DNA of 64,000 nt. It comes from Alphaproteobacteria bacterium. GTDB lineage: Bacteria; Pseudomonadota; Alphaproteobacteria; Rickettsiales; UBA1997. Location: assembly GCA_014190355.1 (NCBI GenBank), contig BJGH01000002.1, positions 189,992 through 253,991 of the forward strand, written 5' to 3'. The notes beneath the pieces were generated by a model that ran no database searches, was not told the DNA's origin, and saw only the letters and a program-made list of their open reading frames with translations. Position numbers and translations under genes: made by a program. The stretch's first letter is position 1, and each line of letters begins with the position of its first letter. Below are positions 38,530 to 48,811 of this stretch, one piece after another.

Positions 38530-38540
38530 GATTTAAAAAA

Positions 38541-39938
38541 TTAATTTAAGCCTTTGAGATAATTTTGGGGATTGACTGCTTCACGACCTTTTCTAAGACC
38601 AAAGTAAAGCTGAGGAAAGTTAACGCTTCCAGTATTGCCAACTGAGCCAATTTTTTGTGATTTTAAAATTTTCTGACCTTTGCTAACATTTATTTCTTTA
38701 AGATGAGCATAAGCAGTAATCCATCCTTGCGAATGTTTAATTATCACCAAATTGCCATAACCTTTCAATTCACTTCCCGCGTATGCTACAATACCATCTT
38801 CTGAAGATCCAACCGATGCTCCCTCTTTGGCTTTGATATTTATTCCATCATTGTATAACCCACCTTTTTTTGGTCCAAATTTTGAAACGACATTACCTCT
38901 AACTGGCCAGGAAAAAATATTTTTCTTTTCTTCAATTTTATTTTCTTCTTGTGAAGAAATTATTTTATTTGGATTAGTTGTTATTGAATTCTGTGAATTA
39001 TCACTATTTTTTGTTAAATTTAAATTAGAGTTATTTTTTTCAGTTTCATTTTTTTTTGCAATGCTTGAATCATAGGAATTATTGTTATTTTGATCAATAT
39101 TATTTGCTATTTTACTAGATTCTTGGCTATTACTTCCTTGATTTAGTGTGGTTGGGGTGTTATCAACATTTCCAGAATTGCTAGTCATTACATTGGCTTG
39201 AAGTTTTTTAACATTCAAGGAATTTTTTGAATATGGGTTAGATTGATTAATAATTTTTTCTTGATTAGATTTAGTAGTAAGATTTTTCGGCTCTTCAATA
39301 TTTTTAAAATTTGTAATTTGCAAACTATTGCCAGTTTTGATTTCATAAGGTTTTTCAAGTTTGTTGATGGCAATTATTTCATCAACTTTCATGTGATAAT
39401 TTCTAGCAATACTAAATAAGGTATCACCTTTCTTGACAATATGAAATTGTCGATGAGGGATTTTAATTGTATCACCTTTTTTTAAACGATAAGGAGCTTT
39501 TAATTTATTAAGATCAATTATCTCGCGAGCAGAAATTTGATATTTTTTGCTGATGGCGTAGAGAGTCTCATTGTCTTGAGAAATAACTATTTTAAACTCT
39601 TTACTTCCTTTATTTGATTGATCAATATCATTTTGTAGATTAGTGGTTTTTAAAGGGTTATTCTCAAGATTTGGGGATTTATTATTGTTTACTAAATCTT
39701 GATCTTTTTTAGAAATTTCTTGTGGTGTTGCAATATTCTTTTCAGAAGAATTAACCAATTTTTTTGGTGAAGTTTTTTTGCTTAAATTCTGATATTTATC
39801 GCGGTTAAATTGATTGCTTTTGTTATAAAAAACATTTGAGCGATTAATAATTTTTGCAGGTTTTTGCGAACAGCTAAAAACTAGCATTATGCAAAAGATT
39901 GTTAAAAAAATGTTAAAAAATTTTGACAAAAAAGACAT
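38541..39938 (-). CDS. nlpD: NlpD-like lipoprotein: LysM repeats and degenerate M23 domain
   Basis: A 465-residue outer-membrane lipoprotein (lipobox VFSC near residue 23). Two LysM peptidoglycan-binding modules (about 115-165 and 167-212) are followed by an S/N-rich linker (215-340) and a LytM/M23 domain (342-465). The metal-site histidine and aspartate are replaced (NDGINIK instead of HxGxD) and the last HxH is lost (QLYFGLRKG), so it should not cut peptidoglycan but activate an amidase, as NlpD and EnvC do. The long disordered linker is unusual in length. Position before ftsY is typical of scattered rickettsial gene order (inference). Confidence 0.85.
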   Translation of the reverse strand: MSFLSKFFNIFLTIFCIMLVFSCSQKPAKIINRSNVFYNKSNQFNRDKYQNLSKKTSPKKLVNSSEKNIATPQEISKKDQDLVNNNKSPNLENNPLKTTNLQNDIDQSNKGSKEFKIVISQDNETLYAISKKYQISAREIIDLNKLKAPYRLKKGDTIKIPHRQFHIVKKGDTLFSIARNYHMKVDEIIAINKLEKPYEIKTGNSLQITNFKNIEEPKNLTTKSNQEKIINQSNPYSKNSLNVKKLQANVMTSNSGNVDNTPTTLNQGSNSQESSKIANNIDQNNNNSYDSSIAKKNETEKNNSNLNLTKNSDNSQNSITTNPNKIISSQEENKIEEKKNIFSWPVRGNVVSKFGPKKGGLYNDGINIKAKEGASVGSSEDGIVAYAGSELKGYGNLVIIKHSQGWITAYAHLKEINVSKGQKILKSQKIGSVGNTGSVNFPQLYFGLRKGREAVNPQNYLKGLN

Positions 39939-40027
39939 TTTTATTTTAAAATTAAAAATTAGCCAAAAATTAATTTTTTAAATCAATTTGGTAAATCTGT
40001 ACAACAAATTAAAACTAATTCATAATT

Positions 40028-40837
40028 ATGCAAAACAATATTTTAATGATTTTATCACCGCAAGTGCAACTGTTTTTAGTAATTATTTTAGCACTAATAA
40101 TGGGAAGTTTCGCAAGTTTATTTACCCATCGCTTAGCTACTAAACAATCTTTAGTTTTTACTCGTTCAAAATGTTTAAAATGCAATCATCATTTGCATCT
40201 TAAAAACCTTATTCCGATTTTTTCATGGCTTATTCAAAAAGGTAAATGTTCATTTTGTCATACTAAAATTTCTGCACGCTATCCGCTAATTGAGCTGTGT
40301 TTTTTGGTAATTTTTTTAGGGATTTATTATGTTCTTGATCGCCAAATTAATTCACAAACCATTCTTTATTTTGCTATAACAACCATGCTTTTATGTATGA
40401 TAATTGTTGATTTAGAGCATTATTTCATTCCAGATTTAATGCAGTATATTTTAACTATTTTTGTTGGTCTTTTAGTGGTTTTTCACAATGATAGTTTTTC
40501 TTTGTTAATTGCTTTTAGAGATGGTTTTGCTTTTACCTTATTTGCCATTGCTTTATGGTTGTTCTTCTATTTTGGAGCGGGTATTTCAGCAATTGGAGTT
40601 GATGATCTTAAATTCTTTTTTATTGCAGGAATTTTATTGGGTATCAAAAATTTCATTGCCTTTATGATGATTTGTGGATTAGTCGGAGTTTGTTTTGGCA
40701 TACTATGGCAAAAATTAATGAAGGATGAAACTTTCCCCTTTGCCCCAGCTATGTGTATTTCTGCCTTAGTTTGTTTGTTATTTGGGCAATATCTTGAAAT
40801 CAGTGAATGGTTAGGTAAGCTAATTTTTTTGAGTTAA
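40028..40837 (+). CDS. pilD: Prepilin peptidase/N-methyltransferase
   Basis: A polytopic inner-membrane aspartic protease that cuts and methylates type IV prepilins and pseudopilins. The 269 residues include the cytoplasmic zinc site C49-x2-C52 and C74-x2-C77 of the methylase domain. The first catalytic aspartate is in IVDLEHYFIPD; the second sits in GVDDLKFF, where the family usually has GxGD. The pilin-like protein at 35617 is an obvious substrate. The gene is divergent from nlpD and convergent with recO. Confidence 0.9.
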   Translation: MQNNILMILSPQVQLFLVIILALIMGSFASLFTHRLATKQSLVFTRSKCLKCNHHLHLKNLIPIFSWLIQKGKCSFCHTKISARYPLIELCFLVIFLGIYYVLDRQINSQTILYFAITTMLLCMIIVDLEHYFIPDLMQYILTIFVGLLVVFHNDSFSLLIAFRDGFAFTLFAIALWLFFYFGAGISAIGVDDLKFFFIAGILLGIKNFIAFMMICGLVGVCFGILWQKLMKDETFPFAPAMCISALVCLLFGQYLEISEWLGKLIFLS

Positions 40838-40868
40838 TCTTTTAAGATTTTATCGGCATAATCTTAAG

Positions 40869-41615
40869 CTATTCAGATATTTTTCTGGCAATCGATCTTA
40901 GGATATTATCACGGTAAAACAATTTTTTATGAGCAGAATTGCTGATAAAAATTTTCTCGAGAAAATATCCGCTGAGTTTTAATCCATCAACGAGATGTTC
41001 TTCAATGTATTGAGCATCTTCATCAAGAATAAATTGCGGTAATTTAAGTAATTTATGGTGATATTTTTGACCTGCATCAAGGCTTACCGCTCTTCCGGAT
41101 TTTGGTGAGATGTAACTTAAATTAACTGTTGAATTAGTAACAACGCATGATGAAAAGTCTAGACCATAACCCAAAACTTGTAAAATTAATAATTCTAATT
41201 TTATATATTTAGCAATAATAGTTGATGATTTATGTGTAGTATTACTTAAAAACAATAGAAAATCATTGACATAGTTAAAAAGTTCAGGGCTTGAATCATA
41301 TTCTAAAAATAACTCATCAATAATTGATAATATTGATTGAACACAATCTAATTTAAGCTTATCAAACATAAAATATGCACTATTGCTTTGGACAATATCA
41401 AGATGAGTAAAATTGCCAAGATTTTCTTCAAGACGAGTTGAGTAAGTAAAAGAAACTAAATTGCCAATTTGTAAAATATTTTTAGTTTTTGGTGATTGTG
41501 CTTGGCGAATAAATGCTCGACAAATACCATGCTCTTCGCTTAAAATTTTTACCACAGCTGATTTTTCGCCGTAATCCTTACTCGCAATTATAAAGCCTTG
41601 ATCATTAAATTTCAT
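40869..41615 (-). CDS. recO: DNA repair protein RecO
   Basis: Helps load RecA on gapped DNA in the RecFOR pathway. The 248 residues show the N-terminal OB fold (DQGFIIASKDYGEKSAVVKIL) and the C-terminal helical domain containing GYGLDFSSC, where RecO has a zinc-binding region; only part of the usual four-cysteine set is seen, so zinc may be absent. It is the last gene of the sucB-tsaE-rluD-miaA-recO run, eight bases after miaA. Confidence 0.88.
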   Translation of the reverse strand: MKFNDQGFIIASKDYGEKSAVVKILSEEHGICRAFIRQAQSPKTKNILQIGNLVSFTYSTRLEENLGNFTHLDIVQSNSAYFMFDKLKLDCVQSILSIIDELFLEYDSSPELFNYVNDFLLFLSNTTHKSSTIIAKYIKLELLILQVLGYGLDFSSCVVTNSTVNLSYISPKSGRAVSLDAGQKYHHKLLKLPQFILDEDAQYIEEHLVDGLKLSGYFLEKIFISNSAHKKLFYRDNILRSIARKISE

Positions 41616-41623
41616 GATTAAAT

Positions 41624-42523
41624 TTATTTTATTTTTTGTTCAAGAAAATCATAAGCTAATTTTTTCTCGGCAAAAAAATTAATGTCTTTAAATTGATGAC
41701 GAAACCATGTTAATTGCCTTTTGGCATAGTTTCGTGTTTTTTGTTGAGCGAGTTCTTGCATCGAAGCAAAATTAATTTCTTTTTTTAAAAATTTCTTAAT
41801 CTCAATAAAGCCTAGAGTTTTAGTGATTGGTAAAGTTAAATCAATATTTTTTTTAAGTAAATTCTCAACCTCGCTAATTGCTCCTGTTTTGAGCATACTT
41901 GCAAATCGTAAATCGCAATTTTGATAGATTGTTTCTCTTGCTAAAGCAAGGTTTGCATGAATAAATTCTGCATCTGGAAAAATTCTCTGCTTAACTTGAC
42001 TTTGCCAAAACTCTATTGGTTGTCGAGTTTCTAAAAAAACTTCGCAAGCTCTAATTAATCTTTGTTTGTCAATGATTTTGTCATTGCCATATTTTTTTTT
42101 AAATTGCTCAAAGCCAAGTTCTAAGAAGTGTTCCTGAGCTTTGATTTTAGTCTGGTTAGAAATCTCTGGAATAAAATTTATCCCATCAATTAATTTGCTT
42201 AAATATAAACCAGTTCCTCCTACGACTATCGGCAATTGATTTTTCTGCCAAATATCTTCAATTATTTTTTTTACCTTTGCTAGCCATTGGGCTACTGATG
42301 ATTTTTCGTTATAATCAAGATGACCATATAATTGATGTTCAACTTTTTTTTGCATTTCAAGATTTGGTAAAGCGCTAAGAATTGGTAAATCATGATATTG
42401 TTGCAATGAATCACCATTGATGATAACACCGTGATTTATTTGGGCAAAATCAACTGCTAACTCTGATTTACCTGAAGCTGTTGCTCCAGAAATTATGATA
42501 ATTTTTTGGTTAAAATTAGCCAT
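41624..42523 (-). CDS. miaA: tRNA dimethylallyltransferase
   Basis: Adds a dimethylallyl group to A37 of tRNAs that read codons beginning with U. The 299-residue protein has the P-loop ISGATASGKSELAVDFA, the DSLQQY active-site segment, VVGGTGLYL and the C-terminal RNYAKRQLTWFRHQ. Its substrate comes from the isoprenoid pathway to which IspDF contributes. The ATG overlaps the rluD stop by eight bases, so translation is probably coupled. Confidence 0.95.
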   Translation of the reverse strand: MANFNQKIIIISGATASGKSELAVDFAQINHGVIINGDSLQQYHDLPILSALPNLEMQKKVEHQLYGHLDYNEKSSVAQWLAKVKKIIEDIWQKNQLPIVVGGTGLYLSKLIDGINFIPEISNQTKIKAQEHFLELGFEQFKKKYGNDKIIDKQRLIRACEVFLETRQPIEFWQSQVKQRIFPDAEFIHANLALARETIYQNCDLRFASMLKTGAISEVENLLKKNIDLTLPITKTLGFIEIKKFLKKEINFASMQELAQQKTRNYAKRQLTWFRHQFKDINFFAEKKLAYDFLEQKIK

Positions 42524-43493
42524 TTTTTAACGCTTGATAAAGTTGTTCAAGATCATCTGGTAAATCAATTTTAAAACTTAGAAATTGATGATTTATTGGA
42601 TGAGTGAATTCGATTTTAAATGAATGCAAAGCTTGCCTTGGGAAATCTTGTAAAATTTTTTTTAAATTATCGGAAATATCTTTGCCTAAATTTTTTTTAG
42701 CAGAATTATAAAGTTGATCACCAATCAGTGAATGTTTTTTTGCTTCGAAATGAGCGCGAATTTGATGAGTTCTTCCGGTATCAAGTTGACACTCGACAAG
42801 ACTTGCTAAATTATTAGCAAAAATTTCTAAAGTTTGATAATGGGTTATGGCATTTCTTTTACCATTTTTGACAATACGCATTTTTAAACGATTAACCCGT
42901 GATCTTTCAATATCGGTATTAATTGTGCCAAATTTGGGTTCCATAACACCATAAATCATTGCTAAGTAACTACGCTTAATAATTCGATCTCTTAACATTT
43001 CACTCAATCTAAGATGACATAAATCATTTTTGGCAATAAGCATCAAACCACTTGTGTCTTTGTCAAGACGATGAACAATTCCTGCACGAAATTCACCAGC
43101 AATTTGCGATAACTTATTTTGATGGGTATGAAGCAAGGCATTAAGCAAGGTATGATCTTGATTGCCATTGCCAGGGTGAACAGTTAAGTAGGGTGGTTTA
43201 TCAATGACCATTAAATCATCATCTTCAAAAACTATTTTAAAAGCAATTTCTTTAGGAGTAATTGATAATTGTTGAGTATTAGTTAAAGATATTGAGAAAT
43301 GTTGATTTATTTTAGTTTTTTGTGAAGAGTTGATATCTATACTCCCATCACACTCAATCAATTTATTATCAAGTAAATTTTGGATTTTTGAACGGGTTAT
43401 TTCTGGTTTAATTTCTTTAAATTTTTCGCTAAGAAATTTATCAATTCTGATGCCAACTTCTGATTCACTAACTGTAAAATTATATTTTTCCAT
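42516..43493 (-). CDS. rluD: Ribosomal large-subunit pseudouridine synthase, RluD type
   Basis: Converts uridines of 23S rRNA to pseudouridine. The 325 residues have an N-terminal S4-like RNA-binding domain (about 12-75) and the synthase domain with the catalytic aspartate D144 in HRLDKDTSGLML. RluC and RluD share this architecture; I favour RluD, without proof. Its start overlaps the tsaE end by 14 bases and its end overlaps miaA, which marks a tightly packed operon. Confidence 0.85.
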   Translation of the reverse strand: MEKYNFTVSESEVGIRIDKFLSEKFKEIKPEITRSKIQNLLDNKLIECDGSIDINSSQKTKINQHFSISLTNTQQLSITPKEIAFKIVFEDDDLMVIDKPPYLTVHPGNGNQDHTLLNALLHTHQNKLSQIAGEFRAGIVHRLDKDTSGLMLIAKNDLCHLRLSEMLRDRIIKRSYLAMIYGVMEPKFGTINTDIERSRVNRLKMRIVKNGKRNAITHYQTLEIFANNLASLVECQLDTGRTHQIRAHFEAKKHSLIGDQLYNSAKKNLGKDISDNLKKILQDFPRQALHSFKIEFTHPINHQFLSFKIDLPDDLEQLYQALKNG

Positions 43494-43923
43494 GATAATT
43501 AATTAAAATTTCGCGATATTGTTCATTGTCGATGTTGCTATTTTGTAGCGTTGAAATTATTAATTCCAGATAATTTTTAGGCAAAAATTTTTCAGCAATT
43601 TCTGGCCATTCAATCAAGCAGATGTGATTATTGATAATTGAAAAGAAGTCAATATTTTCAAGTTCATTAGCTGATTTCAAGCGATATAAGTCAAGGTGAA
43701 AAACCTCACCTTTCTTGGTATCGTAAGAGCAAACAATATTAAAAGTTGGGCTTAGGATTTCACTTTTTTTATCTTGCAAATGATTGATAAAATGTTTAGC
43801 AAAGAAGCTTTTACCAACCCCAAGACTTCCTTTTAAAGCGATGGTTTTAACATCTGTATCATTGGCTATTTTTTTAGCCAAATCAATCATTTGTTGTGAA
43901 TTAGCGATTATAATCTTTTTCAT
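43480..43923 (-). CDS. tsaE: tRNA threonylcarbamoyladenosine ATPase
   Basis: The ATPase that supports TsaBD in making the t6A37 modification. The P-loop GSLGVGKSFF and the segment SPTFNIVCSYDT followed by FHLDLYRL are characteristic. I take the ATG at 43923 (147 residues), because an upstream non-ATG start would overlap sucB and add eight residues outside the family pattern; the chosen start leaves seven bases after the sucB stop. Downstream it overlaps rluD. Confidence 0.92.
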   Translation of the reverse strand: MKKIIIANSQQMIDLAKKIANDTDVKTIALKGSLGVGKSFFAKHFINHLQDKKSEILSPTFNIVCSYDTKKGEVFHLDLYRLKSANELENIDFFSIINNHICLIEWPEIAEKFLPKNYLELIISTLQNSNIDNEQYREILINYHGKI

Positions 43924-43930
43924 TAAGCAA

Positions 43931-45136
43931 TTAAATGTCCATGACAATACGACGCGGATCTTCTAATAATTCTTTAATTCTAACCAAGAAAGTTACTGCT
44001 TCTTTGCCGTCAATAATACGATGGTCATAAGACAAGGCTAGATACATCATCGGACGGATTTTAATTTCGCCATTAACAACCATTGGTCGATCTTGAATTT
44101 TATGCATTCCTAGAATTCCTGATTGCGGAGGGTTAATGATCGGAGTTGACATCAAAGAACCATAAACTCCACCATTTGAAATTGTGAATGTTGCTCCAGC
44201 AAGGTCTGGCAAAGTAAGTTTGCCATCACGAGCTTTGGTACCGAGTTCAGCAATACCTTTTTCAATTTGCGCTAAATTTAATTTATCTGCATCGCGAAGG
44301 ACTGGAACAACCAAACCTTGCGGTGAGCCAACTGCTACCCCAATATCATAAAAATTTTTGTAAATTATATCGGTTCCATCAATTTCAGCATTAACTGCAG
44401 GAATTTCTTTTAAGGCAATAATACAAGCCTTAACAAAGAACGACATAAAGCCTAATTTTACGCCATGTTTCTTTTCAAAAATTTCTTTATAATCACCGCG
44501 AATAGCCATAATTGCACTCATATCAACTTCATTGAAAGTGGTAAGAATTGCCGCGGTATTTTGAGATTCTTTTAATCGCTCGGCAATTTTTTGACGAAGC
44601 TTGGACATTTTAACGCGTTCAGTTGGTTTTAAAGAGCCACCTGAGGTGCTCGGCAGGTCAGCACTTGAGCTAGCTTTGTTACTCAGTGCATCTAGGGCAT
44701 CGCCTTTGGTGATTCTGCCATCTTTACCAGTTCCATTAATTTTGTTAGCATCGAGATTATTTTCGGTAATTATTTTTTTTGGAGCTGGTGATAAAAAGGT
44801 ATTGTTAGCTGAGATATTTTGTGGAGTTGGGATATTATGGCCTAGCGAGGGAGAATTTTGAGTATTAGAGTGAGATATTGGTTGAGTGCTTGCTTGAGCT
44901 CCAGCTTGCATGAGGGCAATTAAATCGCCAACTTTCACGCTATCGCCTTCTTTAACTTTAAGCTCAGTAATTGCTCCATTTGCAGGAGCATTAACTTCCA
45001 AGGTAACTTTATCGGTTTCTAATTCTAAAATAAGTTCATCAGCTTTTACGGCATCACCAACCTTCTTGTGAAGTTTGGCAATTGATGCTTCGGATACAGA
45101 TTCTCCAAGGGCAGGAACTTTAATTTCAATACTCAT
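43931..45136 (-). CDS. sucB: Dihydrolipoyl succinyltransferase, E2 of 2-oxoglutarate dehydrogenase
   Basis: Transfers the succinyl group to CoA in the TCA cycle. The 401 residues comprise an N-terminal lipoyl domain with K43 in [11 protein letters not shown], an S/N/P-rich linker (about 80-110), a peripheral-subunit-binding domain (about 114-145) and the catalytic domain with the active-site histidine in [12 protein letters not shown]. Its E1 partner sucA lies 4 kb away on the same strand, separated by dut, petABC and nuoE. Confidence 0.95.
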   Translation of the reverse strand: MSIEIKVPALGESVSEASIAKLHKKVGDAVKADELILELETDKVTLEVNAPANGAITELKVKEGDSVKVGDLIALMQAGAQASTQPISHSNTQNSPSLGHNIPTPQNISANNTFLSPAPKKIITENNLDANKINGTGKDGRITKGDALDALSNKASSSADLPSTSGGSLKPTERVKMSKLRQKIAERLKESQNTAAILTTFNEVDMSAIMAIRGDYKEIFEKKHGVKLGFMSFFVKACIIALKEIPAVNAEIDGTDIIYKNFYDIGVAVGSPQGLVVPVLRDADKLNLAQIEKGIAELGTKARDGKLTLPDLAGATFTISNGGVYGSLMSTPIINPPQSGILGMHKIQDRPMVVNGEIKIRPMMYLALSYDHRIIDGKEAVTFLVRIKELLEDPRRIVMDI

Positions 45137-45292
45137 AATTTTAGGTTAAAATTTTGTTAATAAATCATTTAATAAAATATTTTAAAATTTATTTCACTAT
45201 CGTCAATAAATTTTTATTATCTTTAGATATTTCGTAGATCTTAAAAAAAATTTGCTTAGCAATTTTTATAAAAAAACTCTATATGGCAATTT

Positions 45293-45736
45293 TTAAACTC
45301 CAGTTGAGCCAAAACCACCAGTTGAGCGCTGCGTTTCATCTAACTCTTCAACAACATTAATGTTAGCTTGTTGATATTTACTGATAACCATTTGAGCAAT
45401 TCTCATTCCTCGTGAAACAACGAAATCATTGGCTGAGTGATTTATTAAAATTACACAAATTTCTCCACGATAATCGCTGTCAATTGTTCCTGGAGTATTT
45501 AGAACACTGATACCGTTTTTTAAAGCTAATCCAGAACGCGGACGAATTTGGGCTTCATAGCCATGTTCTAAAGCAATAGCAATTCCTGTTTTAATGAGTT
45601 TGATTTCATTTTGTTTGATAATAATATCTTCGTCAATGCAAGCAACTAAATCCATTCCAGCACTTCCTTTGGTTTCGTACTTTGGTAAAGGGAGATCTTG
45701 GTAATTGGCAAGTTTTTTTATTTTTAAAATAGTCAT
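45293..45736 (-). CDS. dut: Deoxyuridine triphosphatase
   Basis: Hydrolyses dUTP to dUMP, keeping uracil out of DNA and feeding thymidylate synthesis. A 147-residue trimeric dUTPase with the family motifs in order: GSAGMDLVA, PRSGLALKNGI, GTIDSDYRGEI, RIAQMVI, and a C-terminal RSTGGFGSTG that closes over the substrate. It lies between sucB and the divergent petA with no tight operon partner. Confidence 0.96.
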   Translation of the reverse strand: MTILKIKKLANYQDLPLPKYETKGSAGMDLVACIDEDIIIKQNEIKLIKTGIAIALEHGYEAQIRPRSGLALKNGISVLNTPGTIDSDYRGEICVILINHSANDFVVSRGMRIAQMVISKYQQANINVVEELDETQRSTGGFGSTGV

Positions 45737-45950
45737 ATTAATTTACTAAATTTAAGATTAAATAAAAGTTGAAGTTTTAAAAAAATTCACTAGAATTTAA
45801 ACTTTAAAGTTGATAAATTACTTTACCATAAAATTTTATTATCAAAATTTCAAATTTAGTTCAAATTAATCTAATTAAAAAAATAACTATTTTTAACAAA
45901 AGTTAACAAAAATATTTTATAATTTTTATAATATTTAAAATTTGAGAATT

Positions 45951-45994
45951 TATTTAAAATCTATTCAAAATCTATTTAAAATTTATTTAAAATG
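45951..45994 (+). repeat. Four tandem 11-base repeats ending in the petA start codon
   Basis: Units TATTTAAAATC, TATTCAAAATC, TATTTAAAATT and TATTTAAAATG follow each other without gap; the last three bases of the fourth are the ATG of petA. One base differs inside unit 2, and the last base varies. The array replaces any Shine-Dalgarno sequence. It may be a slipped-strand product or a functional translation or transcription element. Confidence 0.8.
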
Positions 45995-46597
45995 GCTCAA
46001 GAAAATTTGCAAAATAAACAACCCGATTCAACAATTACTTCATCTGAAGAGTTAGTCAAATCGCCATCAATTCTTCAAGACGACGAGATTAAATCAGCTT
46101 CACGACGAAAATTTCTAAAAAACACTGCCTATACAACCGCAGGTCTTGGTGTGGCATGTGCGTTTTTACCTTTTATTGATAGTATGAATCCTTCAAAAGA
46201 TGTTCAGGCATTGGCATCGATTGAAGTTGATATTTCTGCAATTAAAATTGGCGAAGAAAAAAAAGTTATGTGGCGAGGAAAGCCAGTATTCATAAAAAGG
46301 CGAAGTGAGCAAGAAATTATTGAGGCTCAAAAAGTTGAGCTATCAGAATTGAAAGATCCTCAAGCCGATTCTGATCGCGTGAAAAAAGGTAAGGAGGAAT
46401 GGCTTGTTACCATAGGTATTTGTACTCATTTAGGTTGTGTCCCAATTACTGGACAGGGAGAATATAAAGGTTGGTTTTGTCCATGCCATGGTTCACAATA
46501 TGATACTTCGGCTAGAATCCGTAAGGGTCCAGCTCCAAAAAATTTAGAAATTCCTCCTTATGAATTTCTTAATGATAAAACAATTAAAATTGGTTAA
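45992..46597 (+). CDS. petA: Rieske iron-sulfur protein of the cytochrome bc1 complex
   Basis: Accepts electrons from ubiquinol and passes them to cytochrome c1. The 201 residues have an N-terminal extension (1-30), a twin-arginine signal anchor SRRKFLK followed by a hydrophobic helix, and the [2Fe-2S] site: C144 and H146 in CTHLGC, C163 and H166 in CPCHGS, with C149 and C165 as the disulfide pair. The start is the last unit of an 11-base tandem repeat. First gene of petABC; petB follows after two bases. Confidence 0.96.
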   Translation: MAQENLQNKQPDSTITSSEELVKSPSILQDDEIKSASRRKFLKNTAYTTAGLGVACAFLPFIDSMNPSKDVQALASIEVDISAIKIGEEKKVMWRGKPVFIKRRSEQEIIEAQKVELSELKDPQADSDRVKKGKEEWLVTIGICTHLGCVPITGQGEYKGWFCPCHGSQYDTSARIRKGPAPKNLEIPPYEFLNDKTIKIG

Positions 46598-46599
46598 AA

Positions 46600-47910
46600 A
46601 TGTCACAAAAATTTTCCTTCGATAATCAAGATGAAGAGCTTAGTCCCAAACAACAAATTGAAGTCTTTCATTCAATTGAAAATGATATTGGGCAATCAAT
46701 AACGCAAAAGTCTAAAGTAGCAGGCTGGATTAATGATCGATTGCCAATTGTAGCAACGCTTGAAAACACTTTGAAAAAACATCCATACCCAAAAAATTTA
46801 AGCTATTGGTGGAACTTTGGATCACTTGCTGGAATTGCTTTAGTTGTGCAAATTCTCACCGGCTTATTTTTGGCAATGCATTATGTTCCTAATACCAAAT
46901 ATGCTTTTGATTCAGTTGAACATATCATGCGTGATGTTAATTATGGTTGGTTGATTCGTTATATTCATGCTGTTGGAGCATCAATGTTTTTTGTAGCACT
47001 TTATGCCCATATCATTCGAGCATTGTTTTATGGTTCATATAAAGCTCCACGGGAAGTTTTATGGTGGATTGGAATTATTATTTTCCTCTTAACCATGGCT
47101 ACAGCTTTCATGGGTTATGTCTTGCCATGGGGACAAATGAGTTTCTGGGGTGCTACAGTTATCACCAATTTATTTTCAGCAATTCCAGTTGTTGGTCAAT
47201 CGATTGTTGAGTGGTTGTGGGGTGGATATTCGGTTGACAATCCAACACTCAACCGTTTTTTTGTGTTACATTTTTTAATGCCTTTTTTAATTGTTGGCAT
47301 TGTTTTTTTACACTTAATGGCTCTTCATACCGTAGGTTCAAATAACCCCAGCGGTGTACCGATGAAAACCAAAAAAGATTCAATCCCATTTCATCCATAT
47401 TTCACAATTAAAGACATGGTTGGTTTTGTTGCTTTCTTTATAGTGTTTGGATATTTCTTATTTTTCTATCCTAACGCTTTAGGACATCCTGATAATTATA
47501 TTCCAGCTAACCCTTTGGTTACTCCTCCTCATATCGTTCCGGAGTGGTATTTCTTGCCATTTTATGCTATTTTGCGAGCTGTGCCAGACAAGCTTGGTGG
47601 CGTAGTGATGATGTTTGGGGCAATAATTTTATTATTCTTTATTCCTTATTTGGATCGCAGCAAAATTCGTTCTGGAGCATATCGTCCAACATTTCAAAAG
47701 TTTTTTTATGTGTTTGTAGCAAATTTTATATTTCTTGGTTGGTTAGGTAAGTCTCCTGCAGAAGGTTGGTATATATGGGCTTCGCGTACAGCAACTTTTT
47801 ACTATTATGCATATTTTTTAATTATTTTACCAAATTTACCAAAGTTTGAAAAAATTCTTCCTTTGCCAAGTTCAATTGATGAGCATTATCGGCAAAGTCA
47901 TCATAAGTAA
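46600..47910 (+). CDS. petB: Cytochrome b of the bc1 complex
   Basis: The membrane subunit with two b hemes and both quinol sites. The 436 residues include an N-terminal hydrophilic extension of about 55 residues, then about eight membrane helices. Heme histidines lie in the [16 protein letters not shown] helix and in the [15 protein letters not shown] helix; the Qo-site loop is [14 protein letters not shown]. The uncleaved b-type with both halves in one protein is normal for alphaproteobacteria. It starts two bases after petA. Confidence 0.96.
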   Translation: MSQKFSFDNQDEELSPKQQIEVFHSIENDIGQSITQKSKVAGWINDRLPIVATLENTLKKHPYPKNLSYWWNFGSLAGIALVVQILTGLFLAMHYVPNTKYAFDSVEHIMRDVNYGWLIRYIHAVGASMFFVALYAHIIRALFYGSYKAPREVLWWIGIIIFLLTMATAFMGYVLPWGQMSFWGATVITNLFSAIPVVGQSIVEWLWGGYSVDNPTLNRFFVLHFLMPFLIVGIVFLHLMALHTVGSNNPSGVPMKTKKDSIPFHPYFTIKDMVGFVAFFIVFGYFLFFYPNALGHPDNYIPANPLVTPPHIVPEWYFLPFYAILRAVPDKLGGVVMMFGAIILLFFIPYLDRSKIRSGAYRPTFQKFFYVFVANFIFLGWLGKSPAEGWYIWASRTATFYYYAYFLIILPNLPKFEKILPLPSSIDEHYRQSHHK

Positions 47911-47992
47911 ATAAATTATCAATTTAAATAATTATTAACTAAGGTAAATAAATTAAAATTAATTAAATTAAAACTACTTAGACTATAAAAAA

Positions 47993-48796
47993 ATGCAAAA
48001 AAAATTTTTAATTTCACTATTTTTATTTAACATCATTTTCGCATTACTTGCGCTTGAGCAATCTTTAGCAAGCTCATTGGTAAATGATGATGAACTTGCC
48101 ACATCGGCATTGCATCCTAAACAAATGAAATGGGAGTTTGAGGGAATTTTTGGGAGATTTGACAAAGCTTCAATTCAACGCGGTTATCAAGTTTATCGCG
48201 AGGTTTGTTCCGCTTGTCATGCTATGAAGCAGATGTCTTTTCGTAATCTTGGTGATATTGGCTTTAATGAAAATGAGATTAAGCAAATTGCTAGTGAATA
48301 TTTAGTTACAGATGGTCCCAACGATGATGGTGAAATGTTTGAAAGAGCAGGCTTGCCATCTGATAAATTTGTATCACCTTATGCTAATGAGCAAGCTGCT
48401 CGTTCTGCTAATGGTGGTGCTTATCCACCTGATTTGTCGCTAATTATCAAAGCCCGTCATGACGGAGCAAATTATGTTTACTCATTGCTTACTGGTTACA
48501 AAGATGTTCCAGATGGTTTCAATCTAGCAAGTGGCAAAAATTATAACCTTTATTTTGAAGGCAGACAAATTTCCATGCCCGCCCCAATTCTTGAAGATAA
48601 TCAAGTTGACTATAAGGATGGAACTTTCGCTAGTAAAGAGCAAATGATTGTTGATGTCGTAAATTTTTTACAATATAGTGCTGAGCCAGAAATGGAGCAT
48701 CGTAAAAAAATGGGCGTTAGAACAATGATCTTTCTGTTTATTTTGTTAGTAATTTTAGTTATGGCAAAAAGAGCAATTTGGCAACAAGTTAAATAA
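47993..48796 (+). CDS. petC: Cytochrome c1
   Basis: The c-type heme subunit of the bc1 complex, facing the periplasm. The 267 residues start with a signal peptide (about 1-26); the heme-binding C72-S-A-C75-H76 follows, with the axial methionine probably in QISMPAPI. A C-terminal membrane helix (about 242-260) anchors it. It lies 82 bases after petB and 15 bases before nuoE, so petABC and nuoE may be transcribed together. Confidence 0.95.
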   Translation: MQKKFLISLFLFNIIFALLALEQSLASSLVNDDELATSALHPKQMKWEFEGIFGRFDKASIQRGYQVYREVCSACHAMKQMSFRNLGDIGFNENEIKQIASEYLVTDGPNDDGEMFERAGLPSDKFVSPYANEQAARSANGGAYPPDLSLIIKARHDGANYVYSLLTGYKDVPDGFNLASGKNYNLYFEGRQISMPAPILEDNQVDYKDGTFASKEQMIVDVVNFLQYSAEPEMEHRKKMGVRTMIFLFILLVILVMAKRAIWQQVK

Positions 48797-48811
48797 ATTA
48801 AAATTAATTTT

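Noticed and set aside
38541-39938. An active M23 peptidoglycan endopeptidase
   Set aside because: The metal-binding His and Asp are replaced (NDGIN), as in amidase activators such as NlpD.
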